From HGM04593 sp045660825 (GTDB lineage Bacteria > Bacteroidota > Bacteroidia > Bacteroidales > Bacteroidaceae), in the NCBI GenBank assembly GCA_045660825.1, contig JAZREN010000053.1:91297-155296 (forward strand): a stretch of 64,000 bases of DNA, in the 5' to 3' direction. The notes under the pieces were generated by a model, which did not search any database, had not been told where the DNA came from, and worked only from the letters and a program-made list of their open reading frames with translations. Numbering within the stretch: position 1 is the stretch's first letter; every line of letters begins with the position of its first letter. Both the position numbers and the translations under genes were made by a program. Positions 42,775 to 52,160 of the stretch are shown in pieces.

Positions 42775-43308
42775 ATGAATGAACGTGAGAGAATTGAATT
42801 GTTAATGAAATGCTATGATTTGTCGCCATCGCAGTTTGCCGAGAAAACCGGTATACAGCGCGCGTCGGTGTCGCATATCATAAGCGGGCGCAACAAACCA
42901 AGTCTTGAGGTTATGCTTAAGATATATGATGCATTCCCAGGTGTGGATATGAAGTGGCTTATGACCGGTGTGGGAGAGGCGCCGGTGCGTCAGGCGGCTG
43001 TGGAGCCGGCCGTTGATACGTTGCGCGAGTCGCTATTCCCGCAGCAAGTGTCGGTTCCACAGGTGGAGAATTCTCTTTTTGCGGCTCCCGAAGAGCCTGA
43101 GTTGCCTGTGGTGGAAGAAACTAAGCCTCGGCGGGCTACGGTGCAGCAGTCTGTGCGTGATAAAAATGTGAGCGAACCTCGCCCAAGGCGTCAGCAAGTT
43201 AACCGTGTGGCGCAGATGGCTGCATTGCAGACTGAGAAGAAAATAAAGGAGATACGTATATACTACAGTGACGGTACGTATGAGACGCTGGTTCCTGAGA
43301 AGAACTGA
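42775..43308 (+). CDS. XRE-family transcriptional regulator with disordered C-terminal region
   Basis: 177 aa from ATG 42775 (MNERERIELLMKCYDLSPSQ); an ATG four codons earlier is possible. The Cro/C1-type HTH is at about 5-65 ('FAEKTGIQRASVSHIISGRN', 'MKWLMTG'). Residues 70-150 are Pro/Glu/Arg-rich and probably disordered. The end 'KKIKEIRIYYSDGTYETLVP' is a small conserved beta motif seen in Bacteroidales HTH proteins of this layout. The target is unknown. It is preceded by the 1.2-kb AT-rich gap and followed by a terminator (43388-43418). Confidence 0.9.
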   Translation: MNERERIELLMKCYDLSPSQFAEKTGIQRASVSHIISGRNKPSLEVMLKIYDAFPGVDMKWLMTGVGEAPVRQAAVEPAVDTLRESLFPQQVSVPQVENSLFAAPEEPELPVVEETKPRRATVQQSVRDKNVSEPRPRRQQVNRVAQMAALQTEKKIKEIRIYYSDGTYETLVPEKN

Positions 43309-43387
43309 TGGCTATGGTTTGAAAATGCTAATGGTCTGTATGTCATTCTCTAACTTGACGGGTGTATGGCCCCAAGAAACTTGAGAT

Positions 43388-43418
43388 AAAAATGTTGGCG
43401 CGTTCCAACATTTTTTTT
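43388..43418 (+). terminator. Terminator after XRE regulator gene
   Basis: AAAAATGTTGG/CCAACATTTTT stem with CGCGTT loop and T run. Confidence 0.85.
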
Positions 43419-43424
43419 ATTTGC

Positions 43425-43455
43425 TTGTGTGTGGAGTAAAATTATGCTATCTTCG
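43425..43455 (+). promoter_or_regulatory. Promoter of pyrK-pyrD
   Basis: TTG at 43425-43427, 20 nt, then TATCTTCG at 43448-43455; the pyrK ATG is 49 bp downstream. Confidence 0.75.
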
Positions 43456-43504
43456 CACAAATAGACATTAAAACACATTATAAATAATATCCAACATTTT
43501 CGAT

Positions 43505-44272
43505 ATGAAAAAAGTTCTTGTCGATTTAGTAGTTAAGGAGGTGCAGCAGGTCAATGCCAACTGTGTTCTGTTGGTGATGGCAAGTGAGACTCCTTTCCCT
43601 GAGGTACGTCCCGGACAATTTGCCGAGCTCCGTATTGACCAGACGCCTACAGTTGTGTTGCGCCGCCCAATCTCGGTGCATAGTTTTGATGCCGGAAAGA
43701 ATGAGATCGGCTTTTTGGTGCAGGTTGTAGGTGATGGTACAAAGTGGCTTGGGGCGCTTAAGGCCGGTGACAAGGTGAACACTCTGTTGCCACTTGGCAA
43801 TGGCTTTACAATGCCTGTAGAGGCCGGTAAAAAATATCTGCTTGTAGGTGGTGGCGTAGGTTCTGCTCCTTTGTACTACCTTGCCGAGGAGTTGAAGAAA
43901 GGCGGCCACGAGTTTACAATCCTCATTGGTGCGCGCTCGGCAAAGGATTTGTATCGTCGTGAGGCATATGAGGCTCTTGGCAGGGTTGAGTATACAACCG
44001 AGGATGGCTCGCTTGGCGAGAAGGGTTATGTGACTAACCATTCGTTGCTTGCCGAGAAATATGATTATATATATACCTGTGGTCCAAAGCCTATGATGAT
44101 GGCTGTTGCACGCTATGCGCGTGAGAACGGCATCGCTTGCGAGGTTTCGCTTGAGAACAAGATGGCGTGTGGCCTTGGTGCGTGTCTCTGCTGTGTAGAG
44201 GATACAAAGGAGGGGCACAAGTGTGTTTGTACAGATGGTCCGGTATTTTCAATTGATGAACTGAAATGGTAA
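43505..44272 (+). CDS. pyrK: Dihydroorotate dehydrogenase B electron-transfer subunit
   Basis: FAD and [2Fe-2S] subunit that passes electrons from PyrD to NAD+. 255 aa. Ferredoxin-reductase-like FAD domain ('RPGQFAELRIDQTPTVVLRR' then 'PISVHSF'). NAD domain with 'LLVGGGVGSAPLYYLAEEL' and 'YTCGPKPMMMAVARYA'. C-terminal cluster cysteines are in 'MACGLGACLCCVEDT' and 'HKCVCTDGPVF'. Overlaps pyrD by 7 bp, so the two are translationally coupled, matching the class 1B heterotetramer. Confidence 0.97.
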   Translation: MKKVLVDLVVKEVQQVNANCVLLVMASETPFPEVRPGQFAELRIDQTPTVVLRRPISVHSFDAGKNEIGFLVQVVGDGTKWLGALKAGDKVNTLLPLGNGFTMPVEAGKKYLLVGGGVGSAPLYYLAEELKKGGHEFTILIGARSAKDLYRREAYEALGRVEYTTEDGSLGEKGYVTNHSLLAEKYDYIYTCGPKPMMMAVARYARENGIACEVSLENKMACGLGACLCCVEDTKEGHKCVCTDGPVFSIDELKW

Positions 44273-45177
44273 AGACAGATGTTAAAATAGGCGGTCTGGA
44301 ACTGAAGAATCCAGTTCTTACCGCATCGGGAACTTTCGGCTACGGTCTTGAATTTGCCGATTTTGTCGATTTGAACAAGTTGGGTGGCTTTATTGTAAAA
44401 GGTACTACCCTTAACCACCGCGAAGGCAATGCCTACCCACGCAGTGCCGAGACTCCTATGGGAATGCTCAATGCTGTAGGATTGCAGAACAAGGGCGTCG
44501 ATTATTTTGCGGCGAATATCTATCCGCAGTTGAAGGATTTTGATACTAATGTGCTTGTAAACGTGTCGGGTGCATGTATCGAGGATTATGTGGCTTGCGC
44601 CGAGAAGGTGGCTGCTCTCGATAAGATTCCTGGTATCGAGCTGAATATCTCTTGTCCTAACGTTAAGCAGGGCGGTATGGCATTCGGTGTGTTGCCGCAG
44701 TCGGCTGCCGAGGTTGTAGCTGCTGTGCGCAAGGTTTATCCAAAGACTCTGATTGTTAAGCTCTCTCCCAATGTGACCGATATCACAGAAATAGCCCGTG
44801 CTGTTGAGGGCGCGGGTGCCGACAGCGTTTCGCTTATCAATACCTTGCTTGGTATGGCTATCGACTCAGAGAAGCGTCGCCCGGTGCTTTCTACAATTAC
44901 CGGTGGTATGAGTGGTCCTGCTGTGAAACCAATCGCTCTGCGTATGGTGTGGCAGGTTGCAAAGGCCGTGAAGATTCCTGTGGTGGGTATTGGTGGCATC
45001 ACCACCGGTGCCGATGCCATTGAGTTCCTGCTTGCCGGTGCAAGTGCCATTGAGGTGGGCACGGCGAACTTTATGAACCCTGCTGTTACGGGCGAAATTG
45101 TTGATTATATCGAGGATTACCTGGTGCGTCACAATATGAGCTCAGTTCAGGAACTTATTGGAGCGTTGGAGATTTGA
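44266..45177 (+). CDS. pyrD: Dihydroorotate dehydrogenase B catalytic subunit
   Basis: FMN enzyme oxidising dihydroorotate to orotate in pyrimidine synthesis. The 303-aa TIM barrel starts MVKTDVKIGGLELKNPVLTA. Active-site block is 'ELNISCPNVKQGG', with the catalytic Cys (class 1) in 'ISCPN'. FMN-binding block is 'VVGIGGITTGADAIEFLLAG'. Class 1B is shown by the adjoining pyrK and by the cysteine base. A terminator at 45201-45239 follows. Other pyrimidine genes in the window are carB and upp. Confidence 0.97.
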   Translation: MVKTDVKIGGLELKNPVLTASGTFGYGLEFADFVDLNKLGGFIVKGTTLNHREGNAYPRSAETPMGMLNAVGLQNKGVDYFAANIYPQLKDFDTNVLVNVSGACIEDYVACAEKVAALDKIPGIELNISCPNVKQGGMAFGVLPQSAAEVVAAVRKVYPKTLIVKLSPNVTDITEIARAVEGAGADSVSLINTLLGMAIDSEKRRPVLSTITGGMSGPAVKPIALRMVWQVAKAVKIPVVGIGGITTGADAIEFLLAGASAIEVGTANFMNPAVTGEIVDYIEDYLVRHNMSSVQELIGALEI

Positions 45178-45200
45178 TATAACACTGATTATTTTAAAAT

Positions 45201-45239
45201 AAAAAATGACTTTTGCTTGAGGCAAGAGTCATTTTTTTT
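45201..45239 (+). terminator. Terminator after pyrD
   Basis: AAAAAATGACTTTTGC pairs with GCAAGAGTCATTTTTT (one G-T), TTGAG loop, then T run. Confidence 0.85.
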
Positions 45240-45402
45240 AGGTGATAATATAGAGATACTTCGCTTTGCTCATATGGCAGGATTGCTGGGGTAACTTCTA
45301 TATTATTGCTTTTTTTATTTGCTGTATATTATGGCCGAAATTACAAATGTTTTGCGATTTAACTTTGTATATACAAATGTAATTGTGTCAATATTTTTCT
45401 TG

Positions 45403-46077
45403 TTATTTCAACAAATCGGGGCGCAGTAGTTTGGTGCGCTCGAGTGACTGTTCAAACTCCCATTGACGTATCTTTGCTTCGTGACCAGAGAGTAGCACAT
45501 CGGGTACTTTCCATCCGTTGTACTCGGCCGGGCGGGTGTATACAGGAGGGGCGAGCAAATTGTCCTGGAAAGAGTCGCTCAAGGCTGATGTTTCGTCCGA
45601 AATTACGCCCGGAATTAGGCGAATGACGGCGTCGCATATTACCTCAACTGCCAATTCGCCGCCTGTCAAAACATAGTCTCCGATACTTATCTCTTTAGTA
45701 ATCAAGTGTTCGCGTATGCGGTGGTCGATTCCTTTGTAATGACCGCACAAAAAGATGAGATTTTCCTTCATGGAGAGTGAATTTGCCATTGGCTGGTCAA
45801 AAACTTGTCCGTCGGGGGTGGTATAAATGACCTCGTCATAGTTTCTCTGGCTCTTCAAGTGTTTTATACAATTGTCAATTGGCTCAATTTTCATTACAAG
45901 TCCTGCGCATCCGCCAAAGGGATAGTCATCGGTCTTGCGATGCTTGTCTGTTGTATAATCACGTAAATTATGTAAACAAATTTCGGCATATCCGTTGCGT
46001 TGTGCACGACCCATTATCGATGAGTTGAAGAAGCTCTCCATCATCTCGGGGAATGTTGTAATAATGTCAACTCGCAT
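45403..46077 (-). CDS. trmD: tRNA (guanine37-N1)-methyltransferase
   Basis: SPOUT-class methyltransferase that makes m1G37 and prevents frameshifting. 224 aa. The trefoil-knot SAM site is 'LIFLCGHYKGIDHRIREHL' and 'ISIGDYVLTGGELAVEVICD'. 'YPFGGCAGLVMKIEPI' is the N-terminal substrate block. The start MRVDIITTFPEMMESFF is typical. The C-terminal tRNA-binding domain is intact ('WKVPDVLLSGHEAKIRQWEF'). In many bacteria trmD sits with rpsP and rplS; here it is alone, facing pyrD. Confidence 0.97.
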   Translation of the reverse strand: MRVDIITTFPEMMESFFNSSIMGRAQRNGYAEICLHNLRDYTTDKHRKTDDYPFGGCAGLVMKIEPIDNCIKHLKSQRNYDEVIYTTPDGQVFDQPMANSLSMKENLIFLCGHYKGIDHRIREHLITKEISIGDYVLTGGELAVEVICDAVIRLIPGVISDETSALSDSFQDNLLAPPVYTRPAEYNGWKVPDVLLSGHEAKIRQWEFEQSLERTKLLRPDLLK

Positions 46078-46493
46078 ATAAAATATAATTTTGTAAATTG
46101 TTATTTTGCAGTTTTTGCTGTTGTGTTTTCTTCTGCGAAGATAGTGAAATTTATTATAATGGCTTTTCTATTCTTTGAATAATTTCGTGAGCCGCGTTCT
46201 GCTTGTCGCAGCTGCCGTTGATGAGTTTTCCATGTATGGTGCTGGTTGCTGATTTTTTGAAATTCTTTACCATGCCCGGGATGTGAGTTGAAAATTGGAA
46301 TCTCAGCGTCTTGTTATTGCCCTTTTTTGGCCGTTTTAAGCGGTTTTGCCCTTAAAAACGGAATTATGGCGTTCTCAGGGCTTAATAAAACTTAAAACTC
46401 TTGTTTCTTTCTGCAAATTTAAGTAATTTAGCGATGTATTTATATATATAAGGTATAAAACACAATAATAATAATTAAATAACACTATTTTAA
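46078..46493. other. Intergenic region upstream of gyrA and trmD
   Basis: 416 bp between divergent trmD and gyrA. It carries an inverted copy of the CTGAGAA-type repeat (46341-46387) and the gyrA leader (AT-rich, 46400-46493) with a TAATTTAG box that loosely fits the -7 consensus. No gene seen. Confidence 0.6.
46341..46387 (-). repeat. CTGAGAA-type extragenic repeat, copy 2
   Basis: On minus reads 'ttaagccctgagaacgcc' then 'ataattccgttttt', matching copy 1 at 42012-42060. Confidence 0.5.
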
Positions 46494-49022
46494 ATGATTG
46501 AGAACGACAGAATTATTAAAGTCAACGTCGAGGAGGAGATGAAGTCGTCATACATTGACTATTCAATGTCGGTGATTGTGGCTCGTGCCTTGCCCGATGT
46601 GCGCGATGGCTTGAAACCTGTGCACCGTCGTATCCTGTACGGTATGATGGAACTTGGCAATACATCGGACAAGCCATACAAGAAATCGGCGCGTACCGTC
46701 GGTGATGTACTTGGTAAGTACCACCCACACGGTGATTCATCAGTGTATGGTGCGCTTGTACGTATGGCTCAGGACTGGGTGATGCGCTATCCACTCATTG
46801 ATGGCCAGGGAAACTTCGGTTCTATCGATGGTGACTCGCCTGCTGCGATGCGTTATACCGAGGCTCGCCTTCACAAGATTGGTGAGGAACTCGCGCAGGA
46901 CCTCTACAAGGAGACTGTAGATTTCCAACCTAACTACAACGACGAGTTTGAAGAGCCTACTGTTATGCCAACCCGTATCCCAAACCTTCTTGTGAACGGT
47001 TCATCGGGTATTGCCGTGGGTATGGCAACAAACATTCCAACACACAACCTCAGCGAGGTGCTCGATGCCTGCGTTGCATACATTGACAACCCCGAGATTG
47101 ACACCGATGGATTGATGGAGTATGTCAAGGCTCCCGATTTCCCTACAGGTTGCGACATCTTTGGACTCAACGGTGTGCGCGATGCATATGAGACTGGCCG
47201 TGGCCGCGTGATAATGCGTGCTGTTGCCGAGATTGAGTCTGGTACACATGAGAAGATTGTTGTAACAGCAATTCCTTATAACGTGAACAAGGAGGAGCTT
47301 ATCAAGGATATCGCCTCAATGGTCAACGAGAAGAAGATTGATGGTATCTCCAATATCAACGACGAGTCTGACCAGTCGGGTATGCGCATTGTAATTGACG
47401 TGAAGCGCGATGCCAATGCCAACGTAATCCTCAACAAGCTCTACAAGATGAGCTCATTGCAGACATCGTTCAGCGTGAACTGTATTGCTCTTGTAAAGGG
47501 TCGTCCACAGTTGCTTACACTCAAGGACTGCATCAGCAACTTTGTCGAGCACCGTCACGACGTTGTTATACGCCGTACAAAGTACGAGCTCCGCAAGGCC
47601 GAAGAGCGTGCACACATTGTCGAGGGATTGATTATTGCATCTGACAACATTGACGAGGTTGTACGTCTTATCAAGGCTGCCAAGTCACCTGCTGATGCCC
47701 GCGTAGCTCTTATGGAGCGCTTCAACCTGACCGAGGTCCAGGCTGCTGCTATCGTTGAGATGCGTCTTGGACAGCTCACCGGCATACAGCAGGATAAACT
47801 GCATGCCGAGTATGACGAACTCATGCGTAAGATTGAGTACTACAACGCAATCCTCACCGATGACGAGCTCTGCAAGCAGGTCATCAAGGACGAGCTCAAC
47901 GAGATCAAGGAGAAGTATGGCGACGAGCGCCGTTGCAAGATTGATTACAGCGCATCGAGCGACTTCAACCCCGAGGATTTCTATGCCGATGACGAGATGG
48001 TCATTACAATATCTCACTTGGGATACATCAAGCGTACACCTCTCACCGAGTATCGTGCACAGAACCGTGGCGGTGTAGGCTCAAAGGGAAGCGACACACG
48101 CGACAGCGACTTCATCGAGTATATCTACACAGCTACAATGCACAACACAATGCTGTTCTTTACACAGCGAGGCAAGTGCTATTGGCTCAAGGTTTACGAG
48201 ATTCCCGAGGGTAACAAGAACTCAAAGGGACGCGCAATACAGAATATGCTCAACATTGATGCCGATGATGCAGTGAACGCATTTGTACGTGTGACAACAC
48301 TCGCCGATAAGAACTTCATCGAGAGCCACAATATTGTATTCTGTACCAAGAACGGTATCATCAAGAAGACAAGTCTGGAGCAGTATTCACGTCCACGTGC
48401 AAACGGTATCATTGCCATCACCATCCGCGAGGACGACAAGGTTATCTCAGTTGCTCTCACCGACGGCGACAGCGACATTATCCTTGCAAACCGTGGCGGT
48501 AAGGCTGTCCGCTTCAACGAGAGCACAGTGCGTGCCATGGGACGTACAGCAACCGGTGTCAAGGGTATGGACATAGCCGAGGACGACGAGGTTGTAGGCA
48601 TGGTTGTATTGCCAAAGCAGGACGATGTCGAGCACAGTCTGCTCGTTCTCTCGGAGCAGGGTTATGGTAAGCGCTCGGCTACCGACGATTACCCTACAGT
48701 GGGACGTGGCTGTAAGGGTGTGAAGACACTGCAGGTAACCGAGAAGACCGGCCAGCTTGTTGCTATCATGGATGTAAACAACGATAACGATTTGATGATT
48801 ATCAACAAATCAGGTATCACCATCCGCACATCGGTTGACCAGATTCCTGTTCAGGGACGTGCAACACAGGGTGTGCGTATTATCAACCTTGGCAAGAAGA
48901 ACGACTGCATAGGTTCTGTATGCAAGGTTACACACGAGACCGAAAGCGAGGAGGTAATTGATAACACAAATGTTGTGGAAGATGCCAATGTCGTTGAAAC
49001 AGAAAACACAAACAATGAATAA
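46494..49022 (+). CDS. gyrA: DNA gyrase subunit A
   Basis: Breaks and rejoins DNA in the gyrase A2B2 complex, introducing negative supercoils. 842 aa. The winged-helix breakage domain has catalytic Tyr121 in 'AAMRYTEARL'. The quinolone-determining region reads 'HPHGDSSVYGALVRMAQD', so the usual resistance positions hold Ser and Tyr at this level of reading. The C-terminal beta-pinwheel has a GyrA-box-like 'QNRGGVGSKGSDTRDSD', supporting gyrase A over ParC. The acidic tail ends in repeated Asn/Glu/Val. The gene for a secreted TPR protein follows 29 bp downstream. Confidence 0.98.
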   Translation: MIENDRIIKVNVEEEMKSSYIDYSMSVIVARALPDVRDGLKPVHRRILYGMMELGNTSDKPYKKSARTVGDVLGKYHPHGDSSVYGALVRMAQDWVMRYPLIDGQGNFGSIDGDSPAAMRYTEARLHKIGEELAQDLYKETVDFQPNYNDEFEEPTVMPTRIPNLLVNGSSGIAVGMATNIPTHNLSEVLDACVAYIDNPEIDTDGLMEYVKAPDFPTGCDIFGLNGVRDAYETGRGRVIMRAVAEIESGTHEKIVVTAIPYNVNKEELIKDIASMVNEKKIDGISNINDESDQSGMRIVIDVKRDANANVILNKLYKMSSLQTSFSVNCIALVKGRPQLLTLKDCISNFVEHRHDVVIRRTKYELRKAEERAHIVEGLIIASDNIDEVVRLIKAAKSPADARVALMERFNLTEVQAAAIVEMRLGQLTGIQQDKLHAEYDELMRKIEYYNAILTDDELCKQVIKDELNEIKEKYGDERRCKIDYSASSDFNPEDFYADDEMVITISHLGYIKRTPLTEYRAQNRGGVGSKGSDTRDSDFIEYIYTATMHNTMLFFTQRGKCYWLKVYEIPEGNKNSKGRAIQNMLNIDADDAVNAFVRVTTLADKNFIESHNIVFCTKNGIIKKTSLEQYSRPRANGIIAITIREDDKVISVALTDGDSDIILANRGGKAVRFNESTVRAMGRTATGVKGMDIAEDDEVVGMVVLPKQDDVEHSLLVLSEQGYGKRSATDDYPTVGRGCKGVKTLQVTEKTGQLVAIMDVNNDNDLMIINKSGITIRTSVDQIPVQGRATQGVRIINLGKKNDCIGSVCKVTHETESEEVIDNTNVVEDANVVETENTNNE

Positions 49023-49051
49023 CTAACACATAATTATTAAACGAGATTGAT

Positions 49052-50326
49052 ATGAAAAAATTAGTATTGTCTTTAGCAATGGTTCTTGGCGCAACATTTG
49101 CGTTTGGCCAGGAACTTTCAAAGGAGGAACTCAAGGAGCAGAAGAGACAGATCAAGGCTCTTATGAGTGTTGTGAATGATGCTGAAATGAACATGCAGTC
49201 CGATCCAATCGGTGCGGCAAACTCTTTGAAGCCGGTGCTCAAGAATTCATTGGTGAACAAGGATGCATATGTGTGGTATGTAAGCGCAAGTGCAAAGCAG
49301 GCTGTTATCTCAAACGAGAACAACAAGCGTGTAGAGGGTGGGGCCTTCAATGAAGAGTTGCTCTATTCTTATACATACGAAGTAGGTTATGACCTTGCAA
49401 AGTGCGAGGAGTGCGATGTGCTTCCCGATGCAAAGGGTCGCGTGAAACCACGTTATGCAGAATTCCTCAAGATGTCATACATGCAGCAGTATGGCCAGTT
49501 CTACAATGCCGGTGCATACTACTATGGCAACGAGGATTACAACAAGGCATATGACCTTTTCAAGATGTTCATTGACACAGCCGACAAGTTGTACAAGCTC
49601 GACGTGATGCCAAAGGATACAACAAATGTACCTGTTGCAGCATACAATATGGCACTCTGCGGTATGCAGATGGAGGATTATGCCAAGGTGCTAACACATG
49701 TAGACATGGCTCTTGCCAACAAGCAGATGGCTCCATCGGCTTTCCGTTACAAGACCGTTGCCGTTCTTGAGCTTGGTGACACAGCTACTTGGTTGAATCT
49801 CTGTAAGGAGGGCACAGTGCTTTATCCAAGCGATGCTTACTTCAGCCAATCACTTATCCAGTACTATGACAGCCACGGCTTACAGAATGAACTCAGCGCG
49901 TTGGCCGACGAACTTGTTGCAAGTGACCCTAACAATCCTTTGTTCGTATACTTAAAGGCATATATCCCTCACCAGAAGGAGGATCTTGACACAGCAATCG
50001 AGTGGTACAACAAGACATTGGAGGTTGATCCTGACTATGAGAATGCACTTTCAAACCTTGCACGCTGCTACTTGCAGAAAGCATATCTCTACAGTGTTGA
50101 GAACTCTTCAACCAAACTCTCTGACAAGAAGAAGATTGCAAAGGATAAGGAAATTCTCAACGGTTACTACAACCAGGCACTTCCTTTGTTGGAGAAGCTC
50201 CGTACCAACTGCCCCGACAAGACAGAGCTTTGGTTGACAAACCTCATCAACTGTTACTATAACCTCAACAAGTCTGATAAGGTTAAGGAACTCGAGAAAC
50301 TTCAGGAGTCTCTTTACGAGGAGTAA
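49052..50326 (+). CDS. Periplasmic tetratricopeptide-repeat protein
   Basis: 424 aa with signal peptide MKKLVLSLAMVLGATFAFG. Several TPR-like helical pairs run through the rest, clearest near 155-215 ('GNEDYNKAYDLFKMFIDTA', 'AAYNMALCGMQMEDYAKVLT') and 290-345 ('KEDLDTAIEWYNKTLEVDPD'). Probably a scaffold in the envelope; the partner is unknown. It follows gyrA by 29 bp and may be read through from it. A long stem terminator lies downstream, shared with the convergent aminotransferase gene. Confidence 0.88.
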   Translation: MKKLVLSLAMVLGATFAFGQELSKEELKEQKRQIKALMSVVNDAEMNMQSDPIGAANSLKPVLKNSLVNKDAYVWYVSASAKQAVISNENNKRVEGGAFNEELLYSYTYEVGYDLAKCEECDVLPDAKGRVKPRYAEFLKMSYMQQYGQFYNAGAYYYGNEDYNKAYDLFKMFIDTADKLYKLDVMPKDTTNVPVAAYNMALCGMQMEDYAKVLTHVDMALANKQMAPSAFRYKTVAVLELGDTATWLNLCKEGTVLYPSDAYFSQSLIQYYDSHGLQNELSALADELVASDPNNPLFVYLKAYIPHQKEDLDTAIEWYNKTLEVDPDYENALSNLARCYLQKAYLYSVENSSTKLSDKKKIAKDKEILNGYYNQALPLLEKLRTNCPDKTELWLTNLINCYYNLNKSDKVKELEKLQESLYEE

Positions 50327-50345
50327 GACAAGCTTTGTTACATAA

Positions 50346-50390
50346 ACATAAAAATACAGGCTGCCCGACGGGCAGCCTGTATTTTTATGT
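50346..50390. terminator. Bidirectional terminator
   Basis: 21-bp perfect stem with GAC loop (arms 50346-50366, 50370-50390), A-rich on the left and T-rich on the right, between convergent genes. Confidence 0.9.
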
Positions 50391-50410
50391 TATATGTAAC
50401 AACTTGTGTC

Positions 50411-51613
50411 TTATGGTTCAATGCGACCGGGGTATTGCTCAAGTGCCTTTCCCAAAAGGAATATAGCACGTTTAAGGTCGGCCTTGTCAATGGCGTAGGC
50501 AATACGCACCTCGTTCTTGCCATATCCTTCCTCGCTGTAGAAACCCGATGCCGGAGCCATCATTATTGTTTCACCCTCGTAGTTGAAATCCGTGAGGCAC
50601 CATTGGCAGAACTTGTCGCTGTCGTCAATTGGCAAGCGTGCAACAGTGTAGAAGGCACCCATTGGAATAGGGGAGTACACGCCCGGCAATTTGTTCAGTT
50701 CGTCAACAAGGCAGTTTCTGCGCTCAATATACTGCTCGTAGGTGTTGATGGTGTATGAACGTGGAGCATCAATTGATGCTTCGGCAATGACCTGTCCAAG
50801 CAATGGTGGACTCAAGCGGGCCTGACAGAATTTCATAACTGCTTGACGCACAGCGGTATTCTTGGTGATTAATGCACCAATTCTGATACCACATTCCGAG
50901 TAACGCTTTGAAACAGAGTCAATAAGCACCACATTGTCTTCAATGCCTTCGAGGTGGCAAGCCGAAATATATGGCGAGCCGGTGTAGATGAATTCGCGGT
51001 AAACCTCGTCGCTGAAAAGGAAAAGGTTGTGCTTTTTCACAAGGTCGCGGATGCGGTTCATCTCATTACGTGTGTACAGGTAACCAGTCGGGTTGTTTGG
51101 GTTGCAGATTAGGATACCGCGTGTGCGCTCGTTGATGAGCTCCTCAAAACGTTCCATTGGAGGCAAGGCGAATGACTCGTCAATTGTTGAACGGATTGGA
51201 CGTATTACGGCGCCGGCTGAAATTGCAAACGCCATGTAGTTGGCATATGCAGGCTCAGGCACAATAATTTCGTCACCGGGGTTCAAGCATGTGAGGAATG
51301 CGAACAGTACAGCCTCGGAACCACCTGAAGTGACAATGATGTCATCGGGTTTCAGTTTTATCTGATACTGGTCGTAATATTCCACGAGCTTCTCGCGCAG
51401 TGAGAGAAAACCGTCGCTTGGACTATATTCCAATATCTTGTGGTCAAATTTCTTTATAGCTTCCAGTGCAATGTCCGGTGAGTTCAAGTCGGGCTGGCCA
51501 ATATTCAAATGGTAAACCTTGAGGCCGCGTGCTTTGGCTTCATTGGCATATGGCGCCAACTTGCGGATTGGTGACGATGGCATCAGAACGGCTCTTTCTG
51601 ATAATTCAGGCAT
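50411..51613 (-). CDS. Class I/II pyridoxal-phosphate aminotransferase
   Basis: 400-aa fold-type I aminotransferase of the aspartate/aromatic group. It starts MPELSERAVLMPSSPIRKLA. Key blocks are 'GGSEAVLFAF' (phosphate-binding turn), 'ICNPNNPTGYLYT', 'SDEVYREF', and the PLP lysine in 'IDSVSKRYSECGIRIG'. The C-terminal Arg for substrate carboxylate is in 'NEVRIAYAI'. Specific substrates (aspartate, other amino acids) cannot be fixed. It is the last host gene before the prophage's left attachment site, about 205 bp from it. Confidence 0.93.
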   Translation of the reverse strand: MPELSERAVLMPSSPIRKLAPYANEAKARGLKVYHLNIGQPDLNSPDIALEAIKKFDHKILEYSPSDGFLSLREKLVEYYDQYQIKLKPDDIIVTSGGSEAVLFAFLTCLNPGDEIIVPEPAYANYMAFAISAGAVIRPIRSTIDESFALPPMERFEELINERTRGILICNPNNPTGYLYTRNEMNRIRDLVKKHNLFLFSDEVYREFIYTGSPYISACHLEGIEDNVVLIDSVSKRYSECGIRIGALITKNTAVRQAVMKFCQARLSPPLLGQVIAEASIDAPRSYTINTYEQYIERRNCLVDELNKLPGVYSPIPMGAFYTVARLPIDDSDKFCQWCLTDFNYEGETIMMAPASGFYSEEGYGKNEVRIAYAIDKADLKRAIFLLGKALEQYPGRIEP

Positions 51614-51817
51614 AATTATTTTTACTTTTAATTTCAGAATGCAAAAATAATCTAAATCTTTGATATCTTGTTACAGAGCAATATAAAATGTCGCATTCTC
51701 TGCAATATTATTACTATATTATTTCTACAAAAATTCTTTAGTTTCTGCTATTGTTTAAATAACATGCTTTTTGCCTTTTATTGAACCGGACCCACTATCC
51801 CGGCTTTTAATTCACGA

Positions 51818-51845
51818 ATGAATGATAATAAATATTAAGTGTATA
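51818..51845. other. Left dif-like attachment site of the microvirus prophage
   Basis: XerC-type arm ATGAATGATAA, 6-bp centre TAAATA, XerD-type arm TTAAGTGTATA. The 15 bp TGATAATAAATATTA are identical to the right site at 58801-58828. Confidence 0.7.
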
Positions 51846-51852
51846 ATAGAAA

Positions 51853-51963
51853 TTACAAATGTAAAAGAGAAGATATAGCTGTACCGAGCATGCCAAGAGC
51901 ATACATAACAAGGATAACAGCAATAGACCATTTAATGACCTTAGAAGGTAAATCGTTAAACAT
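51853..51963 (-). CDS. Small single-span membrane protein (36 aa), phage
   Basis: ATG at 51963 gives MFNDLPSKVIKWSIAVILVM and ends in '...SSLLHL'. It has one clear transmembrane segment in the middle third. It is directly behind a canonical promoter (51980-52011), which makes real expression likely. In the excised circle it would be the first gene of the minus-strand operon, followed across the joined site by the 105-aa gene at 58476-58793. It might act on the host membrane (lysis, exclusion); no homology is recognised. Confidence 0.6.
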   Translation of the reverse strand: MFNDLPSKVIKWSIAVILVMYALGMLGTAISSLLHL

Positions 51964-51979
51964 AATCGTAATTTTGCGA

Positions 51980-52011
51980 CAAATGTAAACAAAGTTTTTT
52001 TAAATTTCAAA
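51980..52011 (-). promoter_or_regulatory. Canonical phage promoter near left end
   Basis: On minus, TTTG (52011-52008), 20 nt, then TACATTTG (51987-51980). It reads leftward through the 36-aa gene and out of the integrated element. In the circular form it reads into the rep/capsid operon. Confidence 0.75.
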
Positions 52012-52121
52012 TAGTCAACAGCAATAAATATTATTTCATTGGTGTTGTTTTCTACGAAAATGACCCACACGGGCAAGCCGTTTCACGTTGTGTGTGTCAA
52101 CTACACATAAGGATACAAGGA

Positions 52122-52142
52122 TTGTACCGCTTTAGTAAAGCG
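52122..52142. other. Small perfect hairpin at left end of phage
   Basis: TACCGCTTT-AGT-AAAGCGGTA, followed by ATAGC tandem units (52151-52166). It lies between the outward promoter and the large hairpin. Possible terminator, origin-related or protein-binding structure. Confidence 0.55.
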
Positions 52143-52160
52143 GTATGGAAATAGCATAGC

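Noticed and set aside
51807..52076. 89-codon minus-strand frame spanning the left attachment site
   Set aside because: It runs through the promoter and the dif-like core in a different frame from the better-supported 36-aa gene, with no start context.
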